The translations under genes were made by a program, and so were the position numbers. A DNA stretch of 64,000 nt, from assembly GCF_051014685.1 (NCBI RefSeq), contig NW_027478922.1, forward strand, positions 186,001 to 250,000, written 5' to 3'. This DNA is from Ptiloglossa arizonensis (Eukaryota; Arthropoda; Insecta; Hymenoptera; Colletidae). Position 1 is the first letter of the stretch; the number at the start of each line of letters is the position of its first letter. Shown piece after piece: positions 38,671 through 50,829 of this stretch. A model generated the notes under the pieces. That model was not told where the DNA came from and did not search any database. It worked only from the letters and a program-made list of their open reading frames with translations.

Positions 38671-40010
38671 TGAGCAATCCTCAAAATTTCTGTTGCATCT
38701 GAAAGTAGAAACTCGCGCGATTACAACGGTATGCGTACTTTTCCCCTAGGTCGTTCTAGTTATTCGTTTCGAGCATCAGAACTGCGAAAATTTTGAGTTT
38801 CACAAGCGTTTCTTACCTCGAAACTGCCATATCTCGCGAACGGATTGACCAGTGCGCAAAATTTCTGTTGCATCTGAAAGTAGAAACTCGCCCGATTACA
38901 ACGGTATGCGTACTTTTCCCCTAGGCCGTTCTAGTTATTCGTTTCGAGCATCAGAACTGCGAAAATGTTGAGTTTCTCAAGCGTTTCTTACCTCCAAACT
39001 GCCATATTTCGCGAATGGATTGACCAATCCGCAAAATTTCTGTTGCATCTGAAAGTAGAAGCTCGCCCGATTACAACGGTGTGCGTACTTTTCCCCTAGG
39101 CCGTTCTAGTTATTCGTTTCGAGCATCAGGACTGCGAAAATTTTGAGTTTCTCAAGCGTTTCTTACTTCCAAACTGCCATATCTCGCGAACAGATTGACC
39201 AATCCGCAAAATTTCTGTTGCATCTGAAAGTAGAAACTCGCCCGATTACAACTGTATGCGTACTTTTCCCCTAGTCCGTTCTAGTTATTCGTTTCGAGCA
39301 TCAGAACTGCGAAAATTTTGAGTTTCTCAAGCGTTTCTTACCTCCAAACTGCCATATCTCGCAAACGGATTGACCAATCCGCAAAATTTCTGTTGCATCT
39401 GAAAGTAGAAACTCGCCCGATTACAACGGTATGCGTACTTTTCCCCTAGGCTGTTCTAGTTATTCGTTTCGAGCATCAGAACTGCGAAAATGTTGAGTTT
39501 CTCAAGCGTTTCTTACCTCCAAACTGCCATATCTCGCGAATGGATTGACCAATCCGCAAAATTTCTGTTGCATCTGAAAGTAGAAGCTCGCCCGATTACA
39601 ACGGTATGCGTACTTTTCCCCTAGGCCGTTCTAGTTATTCGTTTCGAGCATCAGAACTGCTAAAATTTTGAGTTTCTCAAGCGTTTCTTAGTTCCAAACT
39701 GCCATACCTCGCGAACAGATTGACCAATCCGCAAAATTTCTGTTGCATCTGAAAGTAGAAACTCGTCCGATTACAACGGTATGCGTACTTTTCCCCTAGG
39801 CAGTTCTAGTTAATCGTTTCGAGCATCAGAACTGCGAAAATTTTGAGTTTCTCAAGCGTTTCTTAGCTCCAAACTGCCATATCTCGCGAACGGATTGACC
39901 ACTCCGCAAAATTTCTGTTGCATCTGAAAGTAGAAAGTCGCCCGATTACAACGGTATGCGTACTTTTCCCCTAGACCGTTCTAGTTATGCTTGTCGAGCA
40001 TCAGAACTGC
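38671..40010. repeat. Zone II block copy 3
   Basis: Block from tgagcaatcc to tgcttgtcgagc with actgtatgcg rather than actggatgcg. Local changes include ctgctaaa for ctgccaaa and ttagttcc near 39690. It lies 17 monomers before copy 4. Confidence 0.85.
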
Positions 40011-40489
40011 GAAAATTTTGAGTTTCTCAAGCGTTTCTTACTTCCAAACTGCCATATCTCGCGAACAGATTGACCAACCCGCAAAATTTCTGTTGCATCT
40101 GAAAGTAGAAACTCGCCCGATTACAACGGTATGCGTACTTTTCCCCTAGGCCGTTCTAGTTATTCGTTTCGAGCATCAGAACTGCGAAAATGTTGAGTTT
40201 CTCAAGCGTTTCTTACCTACAAACTGCCATATCTCGCGAACGGATTGACCAATCCGCAAAATTTCTGTTGCATCTGAAAGTAGAAACTCGCCCGATTACA
40301 ACTGTATGCGTACTTTTCGCCTAGTCCGTTCTAGTTATTCGTTTCGAACATCAGAACTGTGAAAATTTTAAGTTTCTCAACCGTTTCTTACATCCAAACT
40401 GCCATATCTCGCGAACGGATTGACCAATCCTCAAAATTTCTGATGCATCTGAAAGTAGAAACTCGCCCGACTACAACGGTATGCGTACT

Positions 40490-41395
40490 TTTCCCCTAGG
40501 TCGTTCTAGTTATTCGTTTCGAGCATCAGAACTGCGAAAATGTTGAGTTTCCCAAGCGTTTCTTACCTACAAACTGCCATATCGCGCGAACGGATTGACC
40601 AATCCTCAAAATTTCTGTTGCAACTGAAAGTAGAAACTCGCCCGATTACAACGGTATGCGTACTTTTCCCCTAGGACGTTCTAGTTATTCATTTCGTGCA
40701 TCAGAACTGCGAAAATTTTGAGTTTCTCAAGCGTTTCTTACCTCCAAACTGCCATATCTTGCGAAGGGATTGACCAATCCGCAAAATTTCTGTTGCATCT
40801 GAAAGTAGAAGCTCGCCCGATTACAACGGTGTGCGTACTTTTCCCCTAGGCCGTTCTAGTTATTCGTTTCGAGCATCAGAACTGCGAAAATGTTGAGTTT
40901 CTCAAGCGTTTCTTACCTCCAAACTGCCATATCTCGCGAACGGATTGACAAATCCGCAAAATTTCTGTTGCATCTGAAAGTAGAAACTCGCCCGATTACA
41001 ACGGTATGCGTACTTTTCCCCTAGGTCGTTCTAGTTATTCGTTTCGAGCATCAGAACTGCGAAAATGTTGAGTTTCCCAAGCGTTTCTTACCTACAAACT
41101 GCCATATCGCGCGAACGGATTGACCAATCCTCAAAATTTCTGTTGCAACTGAAAGTAGAAACTCGCCCGATTACAACGGTATGCGTACTTTTCCCCTAGG
41201 ACGTTCTAGTTATTCATTTCGTGCATCAGAACTGCGAAAATTTTGAGTTTCTCAAGCGTTTCTTACCTCCAAACTGCCATATCTTGCGAACGGATTGACC
41301 AATCCGCAAAATTTCTGTTGCATCTGAAAGTAGAAGCTCGCCCGATTACAACGGTGTGCGTACTTTTCCCCTAGGCCGTTCTAGTTATTCGTTTC
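40490..41395. repeat. Duplication of a 3-monomer unit (525-bp offset)
   Basis: About 40490-40870 matches 41015-41395: aggtcgttctag, gttgagtttcccaag, cctacaaac, catatcgcgcg, gcaactg, aggacg, attcatttcgtgc. One monomer with gacaaatcc separates them. The copies differ at cttgcgaaggg versus cttgcgaacgg. Confidence 0.82.
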
Positions 41396-41645
41396 GAGCA
41401 TCAGAACTGCGAAAATTTTGAATTTCTCAAGCGTTTCTTACATCCAAACTGCCATATCTCGCGAACGGATTGACCAATCCGCAAAATTTCTGTTGCATCT
41501 GAAAGTAGAAACTCGCCCGATTACAACTGTATGCGTACTTTTCCCCTAGTCCGTTCTAGTTATTCGTTTCGAGCATCAGAACTGCGAAAATTTTGAGTTT
41601 CTGAAGCGTTTCTTACCTCCAAACTGCCATATCTCGCGAACGGAT

Positions 41646-42986
41646 TGAGCAATCCTCAAAATTTCTGTTGCATCTGAAAGTAGAAACTCGCGCGATTACA
41701 ACGGTATGCGTACTTTTCCCCTAGGTCGTTCTAGTTATTCGTTTCGAGCATCAGAACTGCGAAAATTTTGAGTTTCATAAGCGTTTCTTACCTCGAAACT
41801 GCCATATCTCGCGAACGGATTGACCAGTGCGCAAAATTTCTGTTGCATCTGAAAGTAGAAACTCGCCCGATTACAACGGTATGCGTACTTTTCCCCTAGG
41901 CCGTTCTAGTTATTCGTTTCGAGCATCAGAACTGCGAAAATGTTGAGTTTCTCAAGCGTTTCTTACCTCCAAACTGCCATATTTCGCGAATGGATTGACC
42001 AATCCGCAAAATTTCTGTTGCATCTGAAAGTAGAAGCTCGCCCGATTACAACGGTGTGCGTACTTTTCCCCTAGGCCGTTCTAGTTATTCGTTTCGAGCA
42101 TCAGGACTGCGAAAATTTTGAGTTTCTCAAGCGTTTCTTACTTCCAAACTGCCATATCTCGCGAACAGATTGACCAATCCGCAAAATTTCTGTTGCATCT
42201 GAAAGTAGAAACTCGCCCGATTACAACTGTATGCGTACTTTTCCCCTAGTCCGTTCTAGTTATTCGTTTCGAGCATCAGAACTGCGAAAATTTTGAGTTT
42301 CTCAAGCGTTTCTTACCTCCAAACTGCCATATCTCGCGAACGGATTGACAAATCCGCAAAATTTCTGTTGCATCTGAAAGTAGAAACTCGCCCGATTACA
42401 ACGGTATGCGTACTTTTCCCCTAGGCTGTTCTAGTTATTCGTTTCGAGCATCAGAACTGCGAAAATGTTGAGTTTCTCAAGCGTTTCTTACTTCCAAACT
42501 GCCATATCTCGCGAATGGATTGACCAATCCGCAAAATTTCTGTTGCATCTGAAAGTAGAAGCTCGCCCGATTACAACGGTATGCGTACTTTTCCCCTAGG
42601 CCGTTCTAGTTATTCGTTTCGAGCATCAGAACTGCCAAAATTTTGAGTTTCTCAAGCGTTTCTTACTTCCAAACTGCCATACCTCGCGAACAGATTGACC
42701 AATCCGCAAAATTTCTGTTGCATCTGAAAGTAGAAACTCGTCCGATTACAACGGTATGCGTACTTTTCCCCTAGGCAGTTCTAGTTAATCGTTTCGAGCA
42801 TCAGAACTGCGAAAATTTTGAGTTTCTCAAGCGTTTTCTTAGCTCCAAACTGCCATATCTCGCGAACGGATTGACCACTCCGCAAAATTTCTGTTGCATC
42901 TGAAAGTAGAAAGTCGCCCGATTACAACGGTATGCGTACTTTTCCCCTACACCGTTCTAGTTATGCTTGTCGAGCATCAGAACTGC
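41646..42986. repeat. Zone II block copy 4 with 1-bp insertion
   Basis: Block from tgagcaatcc to tgcttgtcgagc, one base longer than copies 1-3 because of the four-t run in gcgttttctt at 42831-42840. The same insertion is in copy 5. Confidence 0.88.
42834..42837. other. 1-bp insertion (extra t), register shift
   Basis: Consensus gcgtttctt reads gcgttttctt. All later monomers move by one base. The insertion lies in the ttagctcc monomer of block copy 4. Confidence 0.95.
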
Positions 42987-44621
42987 GAAAATTTTGAGTT
43001 TCTCAAGCGTTTCTTACTTCCAAACTGCCATATCTCGCGAACAGATTGACCAATCCGCAAAATTTCTGTTGCATCTGAAAGTAGAAACTCGCCCGATTAC
43101 AACTGTATGCGTACTTTTCCCCTAGTCCGTTCTAGTTATTCGTTTCGAGCATCAGAACTGCGAAAATTTTGAGTTTCTGAAGCGTTTCTTACCTCCAAAC
43201 TGCCATATCTCGCGAACGGATTGACCAATCCGCAAAATTTCTGTTGCATCTGAAAGTAGAAACTCGCCCGATTACGACGGTATGCTTACTTTTCCCCTAG
43301 ACCGTTCTAGTTATGCTTGTCGATCATCAGAACTGCGAAAATTTTGAGTTTCTCAAACGTTTCTTACCTCCAAACTGCCATACCTCGCGAACGGATTGAC
43401 CAATCCGCAAAATTTCTGTTGCATCTGAAAGTAGAAACTCGGCCGATTACAACGGTATGCGTACTTTTCCCCTAGGCCGTTCTAGTTATTCGTTTCGAGC
43501 ATCAGAACTGCGAAAATGTTGAGTTTCTCAAGCGTTTCTTACCTCCAAACTGCCATATCTCGCGAATGGATTGACCAATCCGCAAAATTTCTGTTGCATC
43601 TGAAAGTAGAAGCTCGCCCGATTACAACGGTATGCGTACTTTTCCCCTAGGCCGTTCTAGTTATTCGTTTCGAGCATCAGAACTGCCAAAATTTTGAGTT
43701 TCTCAAGCGTTTCTTACTTCCAAACTGCCATACCTCGCGAACAGATTGACCAATCCGCAAAATTTCTGTTGCATCTGAAAGTAGAAACTCGTCCGATTAC
43801 AACGGTATGCGTACTTTTCCCCTAGGCAGTTCTAGTTAATCGTTTCGAGCATCAGAACTGCGAAAATTTTGAGTTTCTCAAGCGTTTCTTAGCTCCAAAC
43901 TGCCATATCTCGCGAACGGATTGACCACTCCGCAAAATTTCTGTTGCATCTGAAAGTAGAAAGTCGCCCGATTACAACGGTATGCGTACTTTTCCCCTAG
44001 ACCGTTCTAGTTATGCTTGTCGAGCATCAGAACTGCGAAAATTTTGAGTTTCTCAAGCGTTTCTTACTTCCAAACTGCCATATCTCGCGAACAGATTGAC
44101 CAATCCGCAAAATTTCTGTTGCATCTGAAAGTAGAAACTCGCCCGATTACAACTGTATGCGTACTTTTCCCCTAGGCCGTTCTAGTTATTCATTTCGTGC
44201 ATCAGAACTGCGAAAATTTTGAGTTTCTCAAGCGTTTCTTACCTCCAAACTGCCATATCTTGCGAAGGGATTGACCAATCCGCAAAATTTCTGTTGCATC
44301 TGAAAGTAGAAGCTCGCCCGATTACAACGGTGTGCGTACTTTTCCCCTAGGCCGTTCTAGTTATTCGTTTCGAGCATCAGAACTGCGAAAATTTTGAATT
44401 TCTCAAGCGTTTCTTACATCCAAACTGCCATATCTCGCGAACGGATTGACCAATCCGCAAAATTTCTGTTGCATCTGAAAGTAGAAACTCGCCCGATTAC
44501 AACTGTATGCGTACTTTTCCCCTAGTCCGTTCTAGTTATTCGTTTCGAGCATCAGAACTGCGAAAATTTTGAGTTTCTGAAGCGTTTCTTACCTCCAAAC
44601 TGCCATATCTCGCGAACGGAT

Positions 44622-45962
44622 TGAGCAATCCTCAAAATTTCTGTTGCATCTGAAAGTAGAAACTCGCGCGATTACAACGGTATGCGTACTTTTCCCCTAG
44701 GTCGTTCTAGTTATTCGTTTCGAGCATCAGAACTGCGAAAATTTTGAGTTTCACAAGCGTTTCTTACCTCGAAACTGCCATATCTCGCGAACGGATTGAC
44801 CAGTGCGCAAAATTTCTGTTGCATCTGAAAGTAGAAACTCGCCCGATTACAACGGTATGCGTACTTTTCCCCTAGGCCGTTCTAGTTATTCGTTTCGAGC
44901 ATCAGAACTGCGAAAATTTTGAGTTTCTCAAGCGTTTCTTACCTCCAAACTGCCATATTTCGCGAATGGATTGACCAATCCGCAAAATTTCTGTTGCATC
45001 TGAAAGTAGAAGCTCGCCCGATTACAACGGTGTGCGTACTTTTCCCCTAGGCCGTTCTAGTTATTCGTTTCGAGCATCAGGACTGCGAAAATTTTGAGTT
45101 TCTCAAGCGTTTCTTACTTCCAAACTGCCATATCTCGCGAACAGATTGACCAATCCGCAAAATTTCTGTTGCATCTGAAAGTAGAAACTCGCCCGATTAC
45201 AACTGTATGCGTACTTTTCCCCTAGTCCGTTCTAGTTATTCGTTTCGAGCATCAGAACTGCGAAAATTTTGAGTTTCTCAAGCGTTTCTTACCTCCAAAC
45301 TGCCATATCTCGCGAACGGATTGACCAATCCGCAAAATTTCTGTTGCATCTGAAAGTAGAAACTCGCCCGATTACAACGGTATGCGTACTTTTCCCCTAG
45401 GCTGTTCTAGTTATTCGTTTCGAGCATCAGAACTGCGAAAATGTTGAGTTTCTCAAGCGTTTCTTACCTCCAAACTGCCATATCTCGCGAATGGATTGAC
45501 CAATCCGCAAAATTTCTGTTGCATCTGAAAGTAGAAGCTCGCCCGATTACAACGGTATGCGTACTTTTCCCCTAGGCCGTTCTAGTTATTCGTTTCGAGC
45601 ATCAGAACTGCCAAAATTTTGAGTTTCTCAAGCGTTTCTTACTTCCAAACTGCCATACCTCGCGAACAGATTGACCAATCCGCAAAATTTCTGTTGCATC
45701 TGAAAGTAGAAACTCGTCCGATTACAACGGTATGCGTACTTTTCCCCTAGGCAGTTCTAGTTAATCGTTTCGAGCATCAGAACTGCGAAAATTTTGAGTT
45801 TCTCAAGCGTTTTCTTAGCTCCAAACTGCCATATCTCGCGAACGGATTGACCACTCCGCAAAATTTCTGTTGCATCTGAAAGTAGAAAGTCGCCCGATTA
45901 CAACGGTATGCGTACTTTTCCCCTAGACCGTTCTAGTTATGCTTGTCGAGCATCAGAACTGC
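44622..45962. repeat. Zone II block copy 5 with 1-bp insertion
   Basis: Same variant order as copy 4. It has the same extra t in the ttagctcc monomer, and ttttgag in place of gttgag near 44915. It is 17 monomers from copy 4. Confidence 0.88.
45810..45813. other. 1-bp insertion (extra t), duplicated with its block
   Basis: The four-t run in gcgttttctt at 45807-45816 is the counterpart of the one at 42831 and adds the third base of register shift. Confidence 0.95.
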
Positions 45963-46069
45963 GAAAATTTTGAGTTTCTCAAGCGTTTCTTACTTCCAAA
46001 CTGCCATATCTCGCGAACAGATAGACCAATCCGCAAAATTTCTGTTGCATCTGAAAGTAGAAACTCGCC

Positions 46070-47920
46070 CGATTACAACTGTATGCGTACTTTTCCCCTA
46101 GTCCGTTCTAGTTATTCGTTTCGAGCATCAGAACTGCGAAAATTTTGAGTTTCTCAAGCGTTTCTTACCTCCAAACTGCCATATCTTGCGAAGGGATTGA
46201 CCAATCCGCAAAATTTCTGTTGCATCTGAAAGTAGAAGCTCGCCCGATTACAACGGTGTGCGTACTTTTCCCCTAGGCCGTTCTAGTTATTCGTTTCGAG
46301 CATCAGAGCTGCGAAAATTTTGAATTTCTCAAGCGTTTCTTACATCCAAACTGCCATATCTCGCGAACGGATTGACCAATCCGCAAAATTTCTGTTGCAT
46401 CTGAAAGTAGAAACTCGCCCCATTACAAGTGTATGCGTACTTTTCCCCTAGTCCGTTCTAGTTATTCGTTTCGAGCATCAGAACTGCGAAAATTTTGAGT
46501 TTCTGAAGCGTTTCTTACCTCCAAACTGCCATATCTCGCGAACGGATTGACCAATCCGCAAAATTTCTGTTGCATCTGAAAGTAGAAACTCGCCCGATTA
46601 CGAGGGTATGCTTACTTTTCCCCTAGACCGTTCTAGTTATGCTTGTCGATCATCAGAACTGCGAAAATTTTGAGTTTCTCAAACGTTTCTTACCTCCAAA
46701 CTGCCATACCTCGCGAACGGATTGACCAATCCGCAAAATTTCTGTTGCATCTGAAAGTAGAAACTCGGCCGATTACAACGGTATGCGTACTTTTCCCCTA
46801 GGCCGTTCTAGTTATTCGTTTCGAGCATCAGAACTGCGAAAATGTTGAGTTTCTCAAGCGTTTCTTACCTCCAAACTGCCATATCTCGCGAATGGATTGA
46901 CCAATCCGCAAAATTTCTGTTGCATCTGAAAGTAGAAGCTCGCCCGATTACAACGGTATGCGTACTTTTCCCCTAGGCCGTTCTAGTTATTCGTTTCGAG
47001 CATCAGAACTGCCAAAATTTTGAGTTTCTCAAGCGTTTCTTACTTCCAAACTGCCATACCTCGCGAACAGATTGACCAATCCGCAAAATTTCTGTTGCAT
47101 CTGAAAGTAGAAACTCGTCCGATTACAACTGTATGCGTACTTTTCCCCTAGTCCGTTCTAGTTATTCGTTTCGAGCATCAGAACTGCGAAAATTTTGAGT
47201 TTCTCAAGCGTTTCTTACCTCCAAACTGCCATATCTTGCGAAGGGATTGACCAATCCGCAAAATTTCTGTTGCATCTGAAAGTAGAAGCTCGCCCGATTA
47301 CAACGGTGTGCGTACTTTTCCCCTAGGCCGTTCTAGTTATTCGTTTCGAGCATCAGAACTGCGAAAATTTTGAATTTCTCAAGCGTTTCTTACATCCAAA
47401 CTGCCATATCTCGCGAACGGATTGACCAATCCGCAAAATTTCTGTTGCATCTGAAAGTAGAAACTCGCCCGATTACAAGTGTATGCGTACTTTTCCCCTA
47501 GTCCGTTCTAGTTATTCGTTTCGAGCATCAGAACTGCGAAAATTTTGAGTTTCTGAAGCGTTTCTTACCTCCAAACTGCCATATCTCGCGAACGGATTGA
47601 CCAATCCGCAAAATTTCTGTTGCATCTGAAAGTAGAAACTCGCCCGATTACGACGGTATGCGTACTTTTCCCCTAGGCCGTTCTAGTTATGCTTGTCGAT
47701 CATCAGAACTGCGAAAATTTTGAGTTTCTCAAACGTTTCTTACCTCCAAACTGCCATACCTCGCGAACGGATTGACCAATCCGCAAAATTTCTGTTGCAT
47801 CTGAAAGTAGAAACTCGGCCGATTACAACGGTATGCGTACTTTTCCCCTAGGCCGTTCTAGTTATTCGTTTCGAGCATCAGAACTGCGAAAATGTTGAGT
47901 TTCTCAAGCGTTTCTTACCT
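46070..47920. repeat. Tandem duplication of a 6-monomer unit (1050 bp)
   Basis: About 46070-46870 matches 47120-47920. The rare attacaagtgtatgcg is at 46422 and 47472, 1050 bp apart, with cttgcgaaggg, gaatttctc, tctgaagcg, tgcttgtcgatc, catacctcg and actcggccg in the same order. The left copy has local changes (ccccatta, cgaggg, catcagagc). Part of the unit also matches 43171-43745 at a 19-monomer offset. Confidence 0.85.
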
Positions 47921-48303
47921 ACAAACTGCCATATCTCGCGAACGGATTGACCAATCCTCAAAATTTCTGTTGCATCTGAAAGTAGAAACTCGCCCGATTA
48001 CAACGGTATGCGTACATTTCCCCTAGGCCGTTCTAGTTATTCGTTTCGAGCATTAGAACTGCGAAAATTTTGAGTTTCCCAAGCGTTTCTTACCTCCAAA
48101 CTGCCATATTTCGCGAATGGATTGACCAATCCGCAATATTTCTGTTGCATCTGAAAGTAGAAGCTCGCCCGATTACAACGGTGTGCGTACTTTTCCCCTA
48201 GGCCTTTCTAGTTATTCGTTTCGAGCATCAGAACTGCGAAAATTTTGAGTTTCTCAAGCATTTCTTACTTCCAAACTGCCATATCTCGCGAACGGATTGA
48301 CCA

Positions 48304-49003
48304 ATCCGCAAAATTTCTTTTGCATCTGAAAGTAGAAACTCGCCCGATTACAACTGTATGCGTACTTTTCGCCTAGTCCGTTCTAGTTATTCGTTTCGAA
48401 CATCAGAACTGTGAAAATTTTGAGTTTCTCAACCGTTTCTTACATCCAAACTGCCATATCTCGCGAACGGATTGACCAATCCGCAAAATTTCTGATGCAT
48501 CTGAAAGTAGAAACTCGCCCGATTACAACGGTATGCGTACTTTTCCCCTAGGCCGTTCTAGTTATTCTATTCGAGCATCAGAACTGCGAAAATTTTGAGT
48601 TTCTCAAGCGTTTCTTACCTCCAAACTGCCATATCTCGCGAACGGATTGACCAATCCGCAAAATTTCTTTTGCATCTGAAAGTAGAAACTCGCCCGATTA
48701 CAACTGTATGCGTACTTTTCGCCTAGTCCGTTCTAGTTATTCGTTTCGAGCATCAGAACTGCGAAAATTTTGAGTTTCTCAACCGTTTCTTACATCCAAA
48801 CTGCCATATCTCGCGAACGGATTGACCAATCCGCAAAATTTCTGATGCATCTGAAAGTAGAAACTCGCCCGATTACAACGGTATGCGTACTTTTCCCCTA
48901 GGCCGTTCTAGTTATTCTATTCGAGCATCAGAACTGCGAAAATTTTGAGTTTCTCAAGCGTTTCTTACCTCCAAACTGCCATATCTCGCGAAGGGATTGA
49001 CCA
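48304..49003. repeat. Tandem duplication of a 2-monomer unit (2 x 350 bp)
   Basis: The pairs tttcttttgc (about 48315 and 48665) and gttattctattcgagc (48561 and 48911) repeat at 350 bp. The left copy reads gaacatcagaactgtg where the right reads gagcatcagaactgcg. The ctattcgagc variant occurs elsewhere only at 29490, 109 monomers away, where the neighbouring monomers are also alike. Confidence 0.88.
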
Positions 49004-49264
49004 TTCCGCAAAATTTCTGTTGCATCTGAAAGTAGAAACTCGCCCGATTACAACCGTATGCGTACTTTTCCCCTAGGCCGTTCTAGTTATTCGTTTCGAG
49101 CATCAGAACTGCGAAAATTTTGAGTTTCTCAAGCGTTTCTTACTTCCAAACTGCCATATCTCGCGAACGGATTGACCAATCCGCAAAATTTCTGATGCAT
49201 CTGAAAGTAGAAACTCGCCCGATTACAACGGTATGCGTACTTTTCCCCTAGGCCGCTCTAGTTA

Positions 49265-49614
49265 TTCGTTTCGAGCATCAAAACTGCGAAAATTTTGTGT
49301 TTCTCAAGTGTTTCATAATTCCAAACTGCCATATCTCGCGAACGGACTGACCAATCCGCAAAATTTCTGTTGCATCTGAGAGTAGAAACTCGCCCGATTA
49401 CAACGGTATGCGTACTTTTCCCCTAGGCCGTTCTAGTTATTCGTTTCGAGCATCAAAACTGCGAAAATTTTGTGTTTCTCAAGTGTTTCATAATTCCAAA
49501 CTGCCATATCTCGCGAACGGACTGACCAATCCGCAAAATTTCTGTTGCATCTGAGAGTAGAAACTCGCCCGATTACAACGGTATGCGTACTTTTCCCCTA
49601 GGCCGTTCTAGTTA
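49265..49614. repeat. Tandem duplication of a single cataattcc monomer
   Basis: Two adjacent units share catcaaaac, tgtgtttctcaagtgtttc, cataattcc (49314 and 49489), the rare cggactgacc and gagagtag. The first is fused to a gccgctctag head and the second to gccgttctag. This island of zone I type sequence sits about 13.5 kb past the previous cataattcc (35837). Confidence 0.9.
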
Positions 49615-50829
49615 TTCGTTTCGAGCATCAGAACTGCGAAAATTTTGAGTTTCTCAAGCGTTTCTTTCCTCCAAACTGCCATATCTCGCGAACGGATTGA
49701 CCAATCCGCAAAATTTCTGTTGCATCTGAAAGTAGAAACTCGCCCGATTACAACGGTATGCGTACTTTTCCCCTAGGCCGTTCTAGTTATTCGTTTCAAG
49801 CATCAGAACTATGAAAATTTTGAGTTTCTCAAGCGTTTCTTACCTCCAAACTGCCATATCTCGCGAACGGATTGACCAATCCGCAAAATTTCTGTTGCAT
49901 CTGAAAGTAGAAACTCGCCCGATTACAACTGTATGCGTACTTTTCGCCTAGTCCGTTCTAGTTATTCGTTTCGAACATCAGAACTGTGAAAATTTTGAGT
50001 TTCTCAACCGTTTCTTACATCCAAACTGCCATATCTCGCGAACGGAATGACCAATCCGCAAAATTTCTGATGCATCTGAAAGTAGAAACTCGCCCGATTA
50101 CAACGGTATGCGTACTTTTCCCCTAGGCCGTTCTAGTTATTCGTTTCGAGCATCAGAACTGCGAAAATGTTGAGTTTCCCAAGCGTTTCTTACCTACAAG
50201 CTGCCATATCTCGCGAACGGATTGACCAATCCTCAAAATTTCTGTTGCATCTGAAAGTAGAAACTCGCCGGATTACAACGGTATGCGTACTTTTCCCCTA
50301 GGCCGTTCTAGTTATTCATTTCGTGCATCAGAACTGTGAAAATTTTGAGTTTCTCAAGCGTTTCTTACCTCCAAACTGCCATATCTTGTGAAGGGATTGA
50401 CCAATCCGCAAAATTTCTGTTGCATCTGAAAGTAGAAGCTCGCCCGATTACAACGATGTGCGTACTTTTCCCCTAGGCCGTTCTAGTTATTCGTTTCGAG
50501 CATCAGAACTGCGAAAATTTTGAATTTCTCAAGCGTTTCTTACATCCAAACTGCCATATCTCGCGAACGGATTGACCAATCCGCAAAATTTCTGTTGCAT
50601 CTGAAAGTAGAAACTCGCCCGATTACAACTGTATGCGTACTTTTCCCCTAGTCCGTTCTAGTTATTCGTTTCGAGCATCAGAACTGCGAAAATTTTGAGT
50701 TTCTGAAGCGTTTCTTACCTACAAACTGCCATATCTCGCGAACGGATTGACCATTCCTCAAAATTTCTGTTGCATCTGAAAGTAGAAACTCGCCCGATTA
50801 CGACGGTATGCGTACTTTTCCCCTAGACC

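Larger units (their letters stand above)
41206..46116. repeat. Pair of copies 17 monomers apart sharing an indel
   Basis: About 41206-43140 matches 44182-46116 at 2976 bp (17 x 175 plus 1). Both hold tgagcaatcc (41646 and 44622) and the same extra t in gcgttttcttagctcc (42831 and 45807). A few private substitutions separate them: cataagc versus cacaagc, ctacacc versus ctagacc, gacaaatcc versus gaccaatcc. The shared rare indel shows common descent rather than parallel change. Confidence 0.92.

Noticed and set aside
45939..46148. Open reading frame of 69 codons starting with ATG
   Set aside because: The ATG comes from the tgcttgtcg variant of the monomer, which is present in many copies, and atagacc in place of attgacc removes a stop. 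Product of satellite variation only.
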